Assembly (NCBI GenBank): GCA_003344405.1 | Contig: NOWV01000149.1 | Coordinates: 123,852 to 187,851 of the forward strand | Source: Trichoplax sp. H2 | Lineage: Eukaryota; Placozoa; Uniplacotomia; Trichoplacea | Direction: 5' to 3' | Length of the DNA stretch: 64,000 nt | In this document: in pieces, positions 23,541 through 35,577 of the stretch | Layout: each line of letters starts with the position of its first letter | How positions within the stretch are numbered: position 1 is the first letter of the stretch | Notes under the pieces: model-generated | What the model was told of the DNA's origin: nothing | Seen by the model: the letters and a program-made list of their open reading frames with translations, nothing else | The model's database searches: none | Position numbers and translations under genes: made by a program

Positions 23541-25313
23541 ATGATTTCAGCTTGGTTTTAAATTTAATATTAGTCATTTTATAGGTTCAACGGATTAAAT
23601 TTTAATCTGTATATGCCCTGTGGCATAAATCAATTCTTTATTGATCAAAGCTTACGATTTGACTTATGACTACAGTATATAGCTCCATATCCCAAATTTG
23701 CTCTTTATGCGTTATTTTAAACTTTTATAAATTTCTTGTTTGTAAAACATATCTAATAAAAAGCTGAAATAGCTTTTCACAATATCGTATCAAGTCAAAG
23801 CTCCGAAGAACTGCAGGGCAAATAGCCGTACATGTAATTTGTTTCTTGATGTAAACTTGATATAATAACAATTTATTGAAATGATTTTGGTTTACACGTA
23901 GACTGTATAACCGTATCTTTGCATGTGCACGGCAATTAATGTTCAAGCCAGAAGATTGAATAGCAATAGAAATTATAATGATTAAGATTACATTTAATCA
24001 CGAATAAAATCAGCAATGTGTACGCGATCACACTGTACTGGCGAAAGTTTTGAACTTTCTGTATTGGAAAATTGATTTAAAGCTCAAGTAACAATTCTTT
24101 TCAAGACAATATTAACTTTATTACTTTGAAAAGGTGTACTTATTAAATAAAGGATGGTAAGATATCAAATGAGAAGATAAAATTGTTATTGAAACAGTCA
24201 TATTTGTAATAATAACATATACTGAATGTTTTTACACGCGAATACGCCGATATCGCATAAAATGAATAATAGGGCAACAACCCTTTAAGTTGTAAAGGAT
24301 GATTAATTTAGTAATCAAAAATTTTAATTGCAATAAAATTAAAAGGAGAGTGATTTCAAAAATAATAGAGAGAAAAGTTGAAATAACAATCATTGACATA
24401 TATAATACGGGGTTGTTATTAACTTGTTAGGGTTAGAATGATTAATATTCTAAAAATAGCTGACAATATAACCTACTCATACTTTGCAAGCATTATCATT
24501 GCCTCATGAGAATTATGTAAAAGTATAAGTATAATTTATCTCATTGCTCCATGAGAAATAGGTAATAACTATATTAACTTTATATCAATATATTAATACA
24601 AGACAAGGTGTCATAGTTTAAAATTGTGACTAATTGGACCAAGATTGAACAACTTGTGACTATTTCCATAGAAAGCCAGCGCAAATAGCAAGTTGATCAT
24701 AATATTGGATGTAGGAGATATTATCAATTTATAAAAGAGAATATTTTAAGGATATACAATAAGACATTAGACAATATCAAGACCGTTAATTATTTCGTCT
24801 TACGATGACTGCTAGGGCAAGCATAAAAGATGTGAATCGCAAAATAGTCTAATTGAGTTGTTTTCGATAAGAGAACATTCCTTAATTGATACCGTATGAT
24901 TAATAAATTAACTTATAAATTGAATTGAGAATAGCTACCAGTCAACATGTTCCGACTTTGTAAGAATATTAACTATAGCAATTAAAATCTTTTAGTCCTT
25001 ATCATAAGAGTTCGATAGTGTTTTGATGACACGTTTTGCTAGAGATATTATTGTTTACATAAATATTATTTTAAAAGGTCAATGTCGAACAAAAATGTCA
25101 TTGTATTAAATAAGAAGTAAAACTTGACAAATTTCTGGCTCATAAAATGATCCTACATGTCTTTCATTCATGAAAAAGGTTTAAATCGAGCGCGTAAATT
25201 AATGAGGGATTCGATCCTCGTCTATCGAATGGCAATGCAATTCTGATGTTGAAATAACCTTCAGAATCTTGATCAAATTGTTTAGCCAGAGTTTTTGTTC
25301 AAATTATTTATTA
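23541..25313. other. Intergenic, no gene recognised
   Basis: AT-rich, with no coding similarity seen on either strand. A 73-codon minus-strand frame at 23725-23946 lies where the missing N-terminal half of the 22.6-23.5 kb relic would be expected, but it shows no receptor motifs. Confidence 0.45.
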
Positions 25314-28073
25314 TCATTTGCGAGGATGAACTTGATTGCTGGTCTTTCTTTGATCTTGAGGGTTGTTGTCTGGTTGAACAGAATCAGCGCTGGCATCGGC
25401 AAGTACTTCCACAGGTTTTGTCTTCAAAGAATTTTTAAAATTATAACTAGTAATTTCCGCCATTGCTATTTGCCGATTATTTAATTCAGGGCGGTAATAG
25501 ATAACATATATTTTAGGAAGAAACAAACATAGCATTGGTGAAATACCAAAAAAAAGAGTGGTTAAAGCTGTGATACTATCTGCAATTTCACCGAATAGAA
25601 TCACGGTCGTTGGAATAGTACATATTTCGACAACAACGATCAAGATGGACGATAAATAAATATATCTAGATTCATTAAAATTTTCAGGTAACAATCGTGC
25701 TCTAAATGCTAGAACCAAACAAGCTGAGCCAATCAAACATAGCCATACAATTAAGTTTAGACTACTATATCTATTGGGAATCTGACATATAAATATCAGC
25801 TGCTTATTTGTTACTTCATGATGAATAGTAATCGGGAAGGCAAAAACTAAACATAATAAAATCGCATTAGCGATGAATAGCACCGTGAAAATAAGTAATA
25901 CTTGACTGGTATTACGAGTAAAATGAATAATCTTGGTTTTTCTTCCAATAACATTCTTAAATATTAAGGATACTTGATTTGTCTTACAAAATATGGTGAT
26001 AAATATACCAACTTGGCTAGTAGTAGAAGAGAACATTCTTGCTAGACAAATTGGAATAGATGGAGGCAGTATGTACAAGAAAGCTGTTGGAATGCACGCC
26101 ATGATAAACAACAATAGTATATTGATTAAGATGAAATTGGATCCTTTAACTACAGGGAAATTTCTATGGCGAATCATGACTATCCAAATGCCCATTACTA
26201 CAAACAAATTAGCCGAAGCTAATATAATAAATGTAATAGCTAAAGGTCTATCAAATTGCGATTGAATTAATACAGGATCAGCACATTTTGTATTATTATC
26301 ATTGGGTAGGGTTACATCGGGACATAATTGGCAATGGGGACTATTGCTCTCATTTGAGATCATATTTTGGGGACATTTTCGACATTTCCAACAGCATGGT
26401 CGTAATGATAGTGAAATATTAGGATCTTGATATAAATAATAGCCAGGAGGGCAATCGCTGGAACATTTCGACAAAGGTCTGTTAAACCATGATCGATTTC
26501 CATTCCATATAATGTTCCTTTTATTGATCATTAGACCTTGCGTTTTATTCCAGTACCCTACTTCGACAATTTTGACCTTTGCCTGTGAATTAGAAGTTGT
26601 TCTTTGTAAATTGATAACATCAAAGTAAGATTCTACCGCACCATCAGATCGGAAGGTAATATCTGGACTTGTTACCCCGGTAAATCGTATATTTCTTAAA
26701 ACTTTATTAAATTGTTGACGATTGAAACTAGTATTATATCCAGATGGACAGTGAGTTGTATTACAACCAAGAGCCTTATGCAATGCTTGAGCATATGCCA
26801 AAGTTGCATCAATAACATATCCAGCGACAAAATCTGCTTTAAAAAACGAATTTAAAACTTCTTGTTTTATCACCCTATCTACTGTACAATTTTCTAAAAT
26901 TGAATCGAAATCCAATCCTAAATGATTTAATTTTTCGCGACACAGTTCTATAAACCACGGGTTTTCAAGGTTGTTGCAGAAATCAAGTTGGTTAAGATAG
27001 TTTTTAAAGCCATGTAATGCTTCATTGCTAAATGTTATGCCTATCGCTCCTCCAATAATCTCGGCTCGAATAGTGTGGATACGAGGCGAACTTAACCAAT
27101 TATAGGTACCCACAAAGGTAATACCTGCCACATTTTGAGCTTCTGCTTGCTTAAGCAGATCATAAATGATTGATTCTTGTCCAAATAAAACAGCAACACG
27201 TGAATTGGATTGGCTCTTCCATTTTGTAACAATGTCAATCAGATCAGATGTCGTATAATTGTCATAAATTCTAGAAACAGTATGGTAACATATACCGTGA
27301 GTTTGGGCCAAAGTAGATATCATTTGATAGGAATTTTCTACCTCTGCAGTACCAGCAATGACTATGGATATCCAGTTCCAGTGGAAAACTTTAACGATAT
27401 CAAAAATAATTTGCCTATGAATCGTGGAGGATGCCGAGGTTCGGTAGAAATAAGGAAAATGTTTACGATCGCTTAATAGGGAAGATATGGAAAAGTAACT
27501 AATTTGAGAATAGCCAAGACTACTCGTAAGCGAAGCTAAAGAAGTGGTGATAAAATCCGATCTCTCTCCTACAATTCCCACAACATGTCCTCGAGAATTC
27601 TCTTCAATACTTGTACCACTTGCAGATAATGTACGACATAAAATTTTAGAAGAATTTAAATTACGTCCATTTTGACAGTGAGCTAAATAGGACTGCCTTT
27701 GTTTATCTTGTATTAAATGAGAGGCCAATTTTGTAATGGCTACTTCTCGTGACGAACAGGAGTCGATCAAGGTCCAGCCAAGATTGATACCTGGCAGTAA
27801 TTTGGTATTATTATTGATTATATTATTAAGAGCATAGATCATAGCTTGTGTAAGTTGTATATCTCCGGTACTTAATTGGCTGCATCGGCGAGAAGTAGCA
27901 TTAAAATGCAGAGAGTTGGAAAAAATACCTATTAAGCGAAAGTCGCCAGAATTGACATGTTCTATTTGTGATTGAATTTCAGGAATATCGGCAAATAATT
28001 GCTGAAAAATTAAAAGCCATCGAAATATTGAATAAGCACCAAAAGGCAAATAACGAAGGCTCCAAATTGACAT
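25314..28073 (-). CDS. Receptor D: class C GPCR, intact and intronless
   Basis: 919 residues. The start Met at 28073 begins a moderately hydrophobic N-terminus (YSIFRWLLIFQQLFA) read as a signal peptide. The ligand domain is at about 40-520 (IQLTQAMIYALNNI, GYSQISYFSISS, FVGTYNWLSS, NPWFIELC). The cysteine-rich domain is at about 534-594 with CCWKCRKC. The 7TM region at about 602-860 has FPVVKGSNF, CKTNQV, LLPENFNESR and FLPKIYVI. The tail is about 60 residues, polar, ending in a basic stretch. It pairs with receptor C in sequence signatures. At the mGluR1 glutamate contacts it has Leu for Arg78, Tyr for Asp318 and Val for Lys409 by hand alignment, so glutamate is an unlikely ligand. Confidence 0.93.
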   Translation of the reverse strand: MSIWSLRYLPFGAYSIFRWLLIFQQLFADIPEIQSQIEHVNSGDFRLIGIFSNSLHFNATSRRCSQLSTGDIQLTQAMIYALNNIINNNTKLLPGINLGWTLIDSCSSREVAITKLASHLIQDKQRQSYLAHCQNGRNLNSSKILCRTLSASGTSIEENSRGHVVGIVGERSDFITTSLASLTSSLGYSQISYFSISSLLSDRKHFPYFYRTSASSTIHRQIIFDIVKVFHWNWISIVIAGTAEVENSYQMISTLAQTHGICYHTVSRIYDNYTTSDLIDIVTKWKSQSNSRVAVLFGQESIIYDLLKQAEAQNVAGITFVGTYNWLSSPRIHTIRAEIIGGAIGITFSNEALHGFKNYLNQLDFCNNLENPWFIELCREKLNHLGLDFDSILENCTVDRVIKQEVLNSFFKADFVAGYVIDATLAYAQALHKALGCNTTHCPSGYNTSFNRQQFNKVLRNIRFTGVTSPDITFRSDGAVESYFDVINLQRTTSNSQAKVKIVEVGYWNKTQGLMINKRNIIWNGNRSWFNRPLSKCSSDCPPGYYLYQDPNISLSLRPCCWKCRKCPQNMISNESNSPHCQLCPDVTLPNDNNTKCADPVLIQSQFDRPLAITFIILASANLFVVMGIWIVMIRHRNFPVVKGSNFILINILLLFIMACIPTAFLYILPPSIPICLARMFSSTTSQVGIFITIFCKTNQVSLIFKNVIGRKTKIIHFTRNTSQVLLIFTVLFIANAILLCLVFAFPITIHHEVTNKQLIFICQIPNRYSSLNLIVWLCLIGSACLVLAFRARLLPENFNESRYIYLSSILIVVVEICTIPTTVILFGEIADSITALTTLFFGISPMLCLFLPKIYVIYYRPELNNRQIAMAEITSYNFKNSLKTKPVEVLADASADSVQPDNNPQDQRKTSNQVHPRK

Positions 28074-29645
28074 TTTAAACTGAAATATGGAAATTAATAG
28101 CAGTTTACGGAAAAAATGTTATGATTTCTTCGGTCCTCGAAGCGAATCTAATTGTTCTGTTATCGTCCAATGAAGAATAATTTATCGGATATTTTACTAG
28201 ACTATTTTCCTGTAAAATTCTTTTGCCTCAATCGTAACGTTAATCAAATTAATTGTAATGGTAGTTGTTTAGAAATAATTTTATACAGATAATTGCAATG
28301 GTTACAATGATAACTGTTTAAAGAAAGAATAGTGCTTATTGTTCTATAAGTAAGAAAGATAACCTTTCTGGAAAATACCTTTTCATACTAAAGATCCGGC
28401 TGATCACAATATAGTATTCAAATCTATTTGAATGTTGAAAACAGATCATAATATTGGTTTGGACATCTTGCAATTTTATGAGCAAGTAATACAATTTTTG
28501 CTGTTACTTCTTGTTAGTTTCGTTTCGGAGATCCTGTACTGGCTTAAAAGTAATCCAATTATGCTTTAACAGATATTTTAATTTCAGCACATGGTATACG
28601 TGACGGATAATTAAGCGTTATTGACTTAACTGATATTTTCACAATCAATGATAATTGTAATTTATCATATAAAAAGAGATTTTTAAGATTTTCGGACTGA
28701 ATTACCGGCAGACCTTCTACTATTGAAATTTATGCTTGCTCTGTGTAGAAACTGAATTACATCTCTACAGAATTGTTTATTTCCTATTATTTGATACCGT
28801 ATTGCAATGACTTGAGAAAAGAATGAAAAATTAAAATACTGAAAGGTGTCGACTGAATTACCTTAGTTAAGAAGTTCGTTTTTAACTATAGTCGGGTTAA
28901 CTTAAATAGAAATATTACGTTGGTAATAACTTATACTTTTCTACTTTAATGCAACAATTAACTATGAATGCTACTGTTTGACATTATTGTAGAGCGTAAA
29001 GAAATCTTAAATAATCTTTACTAAAACATTCGCGGACAAATTCAATACTGTTGATAGAGCAGCAAAACTGAACAAATCTGTAACAAAATGGAAGTTCATT
29101 TTACAAAGAATTTGAAAATTATCTCAAGTTATAGCTAAGTGTGTGAAGTGATTGAATTACTAATCATAGTGATTCAAGTTGACAAAAGAAATTGGAATAC
29201 TAAATTGTAGCTTCAGCGGACAATCTTTCAAGCGGAAAAAAAGTTGTACTTAAATTGACAGCGTGGGAAAAAATCTTCAACATACAATACCAGGAAATAA
29301 GGCGTTTGTAAAGTTGGAGTCGATGTGAATTTTAACTCCTTTTTTATTTCCATTTCATTCTTACTTAATCCTTTCAAGTAATAAATGATATTATAAACAG
29401 TTACGGAGAGTGCTATTAAAGTATCAGAAATGGCGATAAAACTAGCTAATAAAATGGAAATCTCTGCTGAAAAAGAACGACTAGAGCAGTTTTTGCTGTA
29501 GAATTATTTGATAGCAGATATACTAGTTTTGATATCTGAATTACTTCGTCCATTCTGGTATCAAATATATTGGCATTCTTACATCATTGATTCTAGGAGA
29601 GACTAAGTTGCGGGATGATTTATAATCTTGAACGTTGAAGCTAGA
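28074..29645. other. Intergenic, 5' flank of receptor D
   Basis: Presumed promoter of receptor D at the left end. No coding or repeat structure was recognised in the remaining 1.5 kb. Confidence 0.45.
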
Positions 29646-31220
29646 AGTGAACCAATACTTAAATTAGTATTATCTGGAGAAGGATATGATATGATGACAT
29701 TAAATTTATAATTAGCAAAACAAGCTATTGCTCTTGTCGAGTGCTTAATTCTGGGCGAAATAAATAATATAAATTTTGGGAAGAAATAAGCATAGTAGAG
29801 TTAGTAACTCTCAAAAACAGGATATAGAGTAGTAACTTGATCGACATGGATGCATGAGATGATCAGTGCCATCGATAAGGTACAAAAATCAATTGCTGCG
29901 ATTAAAATTAATGTCAAATAAATATATCTAGATTCGTTAAAGTTTTCAGGTAATGAACGTGATTAAAACGCTTAAATTAAACAAACCGTACCAATCAGTA
30001 CTATCATACTGACAAGTTAATGGTTCTAAAATTATTTAATATTTCACATAGCAATTAAATTTTTCCTTATGATATCAGTGTCAGATGTTGATCAACACCA
30101 AAGGACACAGTGTAATTTAAACATATAATAAAAACACATAATAAAATTCCATTTGCAACATTTAATACTATCAAATTGGGCTCTATTTGACTACAGTTGC
30201 GAGTAATCAAATAACCCTTGCTTTCTTAGGGATGGCATTCTTAAAGAATAAAGATACTTGATTAGTTTTACAAAATATGGTTATAAATATACCAATTTGC
30301 ACCGTAGCCGATGCGAAAATTCTTAATTGACAAACTCTAGTCGATGCAGTTAACGAATATACAAGAGAGGCCGGAATCCACGACATGAAAAAACAGTAAT
30401 GCATTCGTTAATATGAGATTGGATCCTTTGAAAATAGGTGTATCCGTAAAAATAATCATAGCTATCCAGATGATTGCAGCAGTAATGAAATGAAATGCAG
30501 ATACCGTCTAAAATGTAATACATATCGGACTGCTAAAATTAAAACAAATTAATTACAGATCGATAAATTCTGTATAATTAGAGTTGGATGGAGTTACACT
30601 AGAACATAAATTGTAATACTTTAAACTGGTACTGTTATAAATCTGGTAAACGGGATATTTTCGACATTTAAAACAACATAATTGCGTTGATTGTGAAATA
30701 TTTTAATCGTAATATAGATAATATGCAAGACGACAATCGATAGATCATCTCACTATCGAAATATCGTTCTGTGGTCGCTTTCCATTCCAAATAATTTTGT
30801 CGCTATTAATAACTAGACCCTGTAATTTATACCAATAACCTATTTTAGCTCTTTTAAGGTTTGCATATTTACTGTAGTTTTCTTTCTGGAAATTAGCTAT
30901 AACGAGGAGTGACTTGACTGAGCCTTCAGATGAGAAAGTTATATTTACATTTATAAATGTAGAAAATTGTAAGTTACTAAGAAAATCATTAAATTATTGA
31001 TAATTGGAAACATGATCTTGCTGATATATACTGTTGGTCCTATTGCAACCTAGGAACTTATGCGATACTTAAACAAATAATAAAGCAGCTTTGATAGCGT
31101 GTCCAGAGAGAAAACCGATACTATAGAGCGATTTAAAGTTCTTTCAAATTACTATTAATTAAACAGTTCCGCATGATTATATCAGAATTAAGTCGTAACT
31201 CATTTAATAGACAATATACC
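29646..31220 (-). pseudogene. Class C GPCR relic of the receptor C type, N-terminal half deleted
   Basis: Minus-strand pieces of receptor C appear in the right order. There is IIMRNC followed by a block matching VNPSLKEYL near 31135-31185, GHAIKAALLF near 31083-31110, IIWN with the following basic block near 30780-30800, an open 65-codon stretch at 30404-30207 covering helices 2-3 with FITIFCKTNQVSL, the loop-3 motif near 29935-29960, and LCLFLPKIYIIYF near 29755-29795 followed by PELSTRQ. Many stops and frameshifts interrupt it. The first half of the ligand domain and the signal peptide are missing. Immediately upstream (about 31235-31465) the sequence resembles the distal 5' flank of receptor C, which places a deletion junction near 31220-31235. 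Confidence 0.85.
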
Positions 31221-32706
31221 ATAATGATCGCACTAGAAATAATAACAGTAATGATTTGTTAGGCAAATGACTGTAGGATATAGTACTTGAATCATTAAAT
31301 TAGAATACTGAATTAAACATCAAAAGTCAACCCTATAATCAATTCATTGGATTATTCACGTGATCATACCTGTATTCTGTTACATTGATATCATCTTCTA
31401 TTTTTGAATTACTACTTTCAGTGATCTTGTGCATGTCACCAATTTCTAGATTTAAATTACATCAAATTGTTGTGGAAAAAATTCTCAGTAATAAGATATA
31501 ATACTAGTACACAAAGTAATTGAGAGTTGGTGAGCATGATTTGAATATGAAAGGAGGGTTTGGAAATGCCTGTCATCAGCTAATATCAAAATTACGTAGA
31601 GTTAATACGTAATTTGCTGTAATGTTAGATAAATAAGTATTGGTGTACCCATATACTGAGCTTCTATACTTACAACATGACTACACTTTCATAGATTTCT
31701 TAACTACTAGTAAATAAACTAATTTTGAGTGAGCAATATCTTCAATTTCTTTATTATTATGGATTAAATATTTATGTTTTCAAGGTAGGGTTTTGACACG
31801 TTTAGTATTTGGATTTTAGGTACGAGTTTCAATCTGGGTAGTCATGTTACTCTTTTAGTTAATATTCCAATAATTATAAGTTATTCTACAAAACGATAAT
31901 AAGATCAACTTGAATATATAAATTTAAACGTTCGTCAGTGGGAAGACATATAGTAGTTTAGAGATATTTTTAAATAATTTTCAAACAAAATAAGTCCTTC
32001 AATAAGAAACAATTTTAGTTTTATTTGAGGCTAAAATTTTGCATACCAGAGCAGAAAAGGCGTAAGAGCTCGTATACACCGGTGACATCTTAAAAGCATT
32101 AATATCAGTAATTTTAAATTATTATGCTAATTTATAATTTAAAATTAGTCAAGTAAGACGTTGTAATATAAATGCTAATTCTATATTAAAATATAGCAGA
32201 GGTAAATTTCAGGACTGTTATAAATCAGAAGAAATTTGACATCCCTAGCTAATGAAATATCGTTCCTACATTCCAGGTTACGAGAAAAATTACGAATAAA
32301 GTGATAAATTAACACTTCGAAGTTATAGCTTGATTTTTGATATTTATAAGATAGAAATAAATTAATATTTTTTCATAATACATATTTCTTTATACATTTG
32401 TTGAACTAGTACGGTGTGACATTTTGTAGTAGATAGTATCTGTTGCAGCAAAAATTCGTAGTAAGATAAAAAATACTTAACCCTGATAATTTTTTAAGTC
32501 AATCAAGTTGAGAGAATAGAATCTTCCAGCCAACAATGATTGGCTACTTTTAATTCTCATCTTTAGTTAAGTAAAACTTGTAAATAAACTTCGAAATAGT
32601 GTAATGCCAATTTTATACCAGCAAAATGCGAAAATTGAATTTATGCTTCAAGTTTGTGTAAAATTTAGAACATTAAACTTGATAGAATAAGTTAGTAAAG
32701 TTGTTA
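31221..32706. other. Intergenic; starts with a flank block shared with receptor C
   Basis: About 31235-31465 matches the 5' flank of receptor C at 20260-20505. The rest is AT-rich with no recognised gene, and its right end is the 3' flank of receptor E. Confidence 0.5.
31235..31465 (-). repeat. Duplicated 5' flanking block, partner of 20260-20505
   Basis: The clearest shared words are AACAGTAATGATTT, TATTCTGTTA, GTGATCTTGT and TCACCAATTTCTAGAT, in the same order and orientation as upstream of receptor C. It sits directly beside the truncated ligand-domain relic instead of several hundred bases beyond a start codon. Confidence 0.55.
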
Positions 32707-35577
32707 CTACAGTGCATCATTTTCAATAAACTCCGGGTTAGTTATGCCTTTCACGGCTAATGAGCTTGCCCTATTTGGAGTCTGAGGAGAAAGAATCTTA
32801 CGTCCAATAGCTATGGGAGAACTTTGCATATAACTATCAGTGGAGTTATACGGTAAAGGCGATCTTGCTGCAGGCTTGCTTTTTCCAAAAGAAAAGTTAG
32901 CCACACTTACTACAGCTTGTTCTTGAGTATTTAACTCAGGCTGTAGGAATATTATATAAAATTTAGGTGCGAAAAGACAAATTAAAGGAACTAAACCAAA
33001 TAAAAGGGTAGTTATGGATCCAATAATCCTATGTAGAATCCCAGTTGTAGCTATAAATGCTGGTATTCCTGTCAAGGATACACAAAGAAGCATTAACGAA
33101 GACAAAAATATGAACTTTGCCTCACTAAAATTATCCGGTAATGATCGTGTGCGATACCCCATGAATAATGTAACTGAACATAAGATACCTATACTAATAG
33201 TAGCAATTAGAAAAATTGGCTCTCCTCCAACTCGACACATAACTTCCATAGCTTGCCCCGAGTTTGCCCTCGATACTTGCAGCTTAAGCAATTCCGCTGG
33301 CTTATAATAGTATACTCCTATCATGAGACCATTCAGTAGGAGTAAAATGAATATAATACTGATAACTTGGTATTTATTTCTAACTACTTTGGATCGAAAG
33401 GAATTATGATTGATGGAATTTTTAAATATCAAAGAAATCTGGTTGGCTTTACATATGACAGTTAGCAGGATGCCACAATCGGTAGTACATACTAAGCAGA
33501 CAGTTGCTAAACAAACTTCTTTACGAACTGGCAAGAAAAAAGTCAAAGAAGCTGGAAGAGATACTGAAATAAAGAATAAAACAAGACTTAGAAGAATAGA
33601 ATTAGATGCTTTAATAATTGGAGTATTCCTTTTAAAAATAATGATAACCCAGCAGAATAGGAGGCATATAATAAAAATAGAGGCCACGATGTAATAGACG
33701 ATAACGAATCCATGATTCCAACTAAATTGAACAATATCAAAATCAATGCACTGAGTTCTGTTAGCATTTGGCTTAGTAAAACTTTGACATGTTATACATT
33801 CAAATTGATTTGTTGTATTAGATATTGTCGGTGATAAGCATGGATGGCATGTCCAACAACATAAACGATTCAGAATATTTTGGCTGCGAACTTGGTAGAA
33901 TCCAGGTTGGCAATCGATAGAACACCTAGATTGAGGTACTTCGAACCATGGTCTATTTCTATTCCAGACAATTTCCTCATCGTTTATTTTTAGACCTTCT
34001 TGATCATTCCAATAACCAATGATAATAGGCTCAATACTAGTAGTGCCGTTAATTATTCTTGGTTGGAGGTTAATAACGTTATAAGACAACTTACTACTAC
34101 CATCGGATCGAAAACGAAAATGTTGACCGGTAATTCCTTTGAAGGTAATATTACTTAGGATACGATTGTATGTTTCAGAGATTCTTTCAACCGTATGAAT
34201 TGGAGGACAATACGTAGCATTGCATCCTAGATATTCATGCAATGCATGGGCAAAAGCTAATGCAGCGTCCATTACAAATGCTGAAATATAACTAATAGAA
34301 TAAAATGAATCCCTATAAATACTTTTTAATTTTAATTCTAAAGTACAGTTGGCGATAATTTCATCAACATTATAGTTTAAAGACTTCAACGTTTCTCGCC
34401 ATACTTGCATAAACCAAGGATTAGCCAAGTTGTTACAAAAATCAAGTTGATAAATATACTTTGCAAAGTCTATTAATGTATTGGCTTTCAAATCAATTCC
34501 AATTGCGCCTGCGATTACATCAGCATTTATCTTACGAATTCGAGGGGAATTTATCCATCCGTACGAGCCAATGAATGTTCTACCTGTTAGTTGTTGCGCT
34601 TGAGCTTGCTGAAGAAAGTGATAAATAATAGATTCATCACCTACTAAGGAGATTACATGAGAAGTAGGCCGTATCTTTAAGTCGTGAATGACCTTTACTA
34701 GTTGATTTTGAGTATAATTATCGTAAAGAGTAGCTATATTTCCAATACACATTTTTCGGCCGGAAATTCCAATACTCTGGAGCATCGGTAGAACAATATC
34801 GATCGTTTCACTACCGGCAACCACCACTGAGCCCCAATTCCAATTAAACTTAGTGGCAATATCCATTAAAGCATCAACTTGAGCATGATGCGGAGGAGAA
34901 GTACGGTAGAAATAGGGATAAAATTTTCGATTCGTTAAAAGTGAACTAAAAGAAAAATAACTAATTTGCGGGAGTTGGAGGCTACTTGTAAATGATGCAG
35001 TAGATAAAGTAACAAATTCCGACTTCTCTGCTAAAATTCCAAATGTTGGCGGATGATTAGTTTCATTGGCGTTAAGGCTATCCATAATGATAATTTGTGT
35101 TTTATTTAAGTTGTCAATATTAATTTCACATTCCAATTCCGGAAATTCTTCTGGTTCTGACAAGAAGACATTGGCTGTAAGAGCAGTAATAGCTAATTCT
35201 CGTGATGAGCAAGAATCCATTAATGTCCAACCAACATGAATACCAGGCAGCAGATTTGGATTATCGTTAATCAATTTGTCAATAGCGTAAATCATGGCTT
35301 GAGTCAACTGTATATTGGTCATACTAAATTGACTACATAATCTAGTAGTTAGGTTGAAACGAAGCGAATTGGGAAATATACCTTGCAGCTGAACATGACC
35401 AGATTTTCGACTAATAATTTGATTTTTGCTAAATGTTAAACCATGGCAATCGAATAAATTAATTAGAAAAACGCAGAAGAATAGGAGTAACGTGTTGATT
35501 TTCAACATATCTAAATATGGAAAAATCGACATGAATTTCATAGAAAAGAACAGGCAAAGGTCTAATATTCCTTTCAA
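32707..35577 (-). CDS. Receptor E: class C GPCR, intact and intronless
   Basis: 956 residues in the longest frame. A Met at residue 24 (codon at 35508) directly precedes a strong signal segment (INTLLLFFCVFLINLF) and is the more likely translation start. The ligand domain spans about 60-535 (IQLTQAMIYAIDKL, LPQISYFSFSS, FIGSYGWINS, NPWFMQVW). The cysteine-rich domain is at about 549-612 with CCWTCHPC. The 7TM region at about 620-880 carries TPIIKASN, CKANQI, SLPDNFSEAK (a Ser replaces the usual second Asn) and FAPKFYII. The tail of about 75 residues is Ser/Pro-rich and ends ENDAL, which could fit an acidic-type PDZ ligand; that is only a guess. It is the receptor next to UXS1. Ligand unknown. 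Confidence 0.93.
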   Translation of the reverse strand: MKGILDLCLFFSMKFMSIFPYLDMLKINTLLLFFCVFLINLFDCHGLTFSKNQIISRKSGHVQLQGIFPNSLRFNLTTRLCSQFSMTNIQLTQAMIYAIDKLINDNPNLLPGIHVGWTLMDSCSSRELAITALTANVFLSEPEEFPELECEINIDNLNKTQIIIMDSLNANETNHPPTFGILAEKSEFVTLSTASFTSSLQLPQISYFSFSSLLTNRKFYPYFYRTSPPHHAQVDALMDIATKFNWNWGSVVVAGSETIDIVLPMLQSIGISGRKMCIGNIATLYDNYTQNQLVKVIHDLKIRPTSHVISLVGDESIIYHFLQQAQAQQLTGRTFIGSYGWINSPRIRKINADVIAGAIGIDLKANTLIDFAKYIYQLDFCNNLANPWFMQVWRETLKSLNYNVDEIIANCTLELKLKSIYRDSFYSISYISAFVMDAALAFAHALHEYLGCNATYCPPIHTVERISETYNRILSNITFKGITGQHFRFRSDGSSKLSYNVINLQPRIINGTTSIEPIIIGYWNDQEGLKINDEEIVWNRNRPWFEVPQSRCSIDCQPGFYQVRSQNILNRLCCWTCHPCLSPTISNTTNQFECITCQSFTKPNANRTQCIDFDIVQFSWNHGFVIVYYIVASIFIICLLFCWVIIIFKRNTPIIKASNSILLSLVLFFISVSLPASLTFFLPVRKEVCLATVCLVCTTDCGILLTVICKANQISLIFKNSINHNSFRSKVVRNKYQVISIIFILLLLNGLMIGVYYYKPAELLKLQVSRANSGQAMEVMCRVGGEPIFLIATISIGILCSVTLFMGYRTRSLPDNFSEAKFIFLSSLMLLCVSLTGIPAFIATTGILHRIIGSITTLLFGLVPLICLFAPKFYIIFLQPELNTQEQAVVSVANFSFGKSKPAARSPLPYNSTDSYMQSSPIAIGRKILSPQTPNRASSLAVKGITNPEFIENDAL

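Noticed and set aside
25204-25219. GAGGGATTCGATCCTC resembling a tRNA T-arm
   Set aside because: The stem does not fit the five-base, seven-loop geometry, and no acceptor, D or anticodon arm is found around it.
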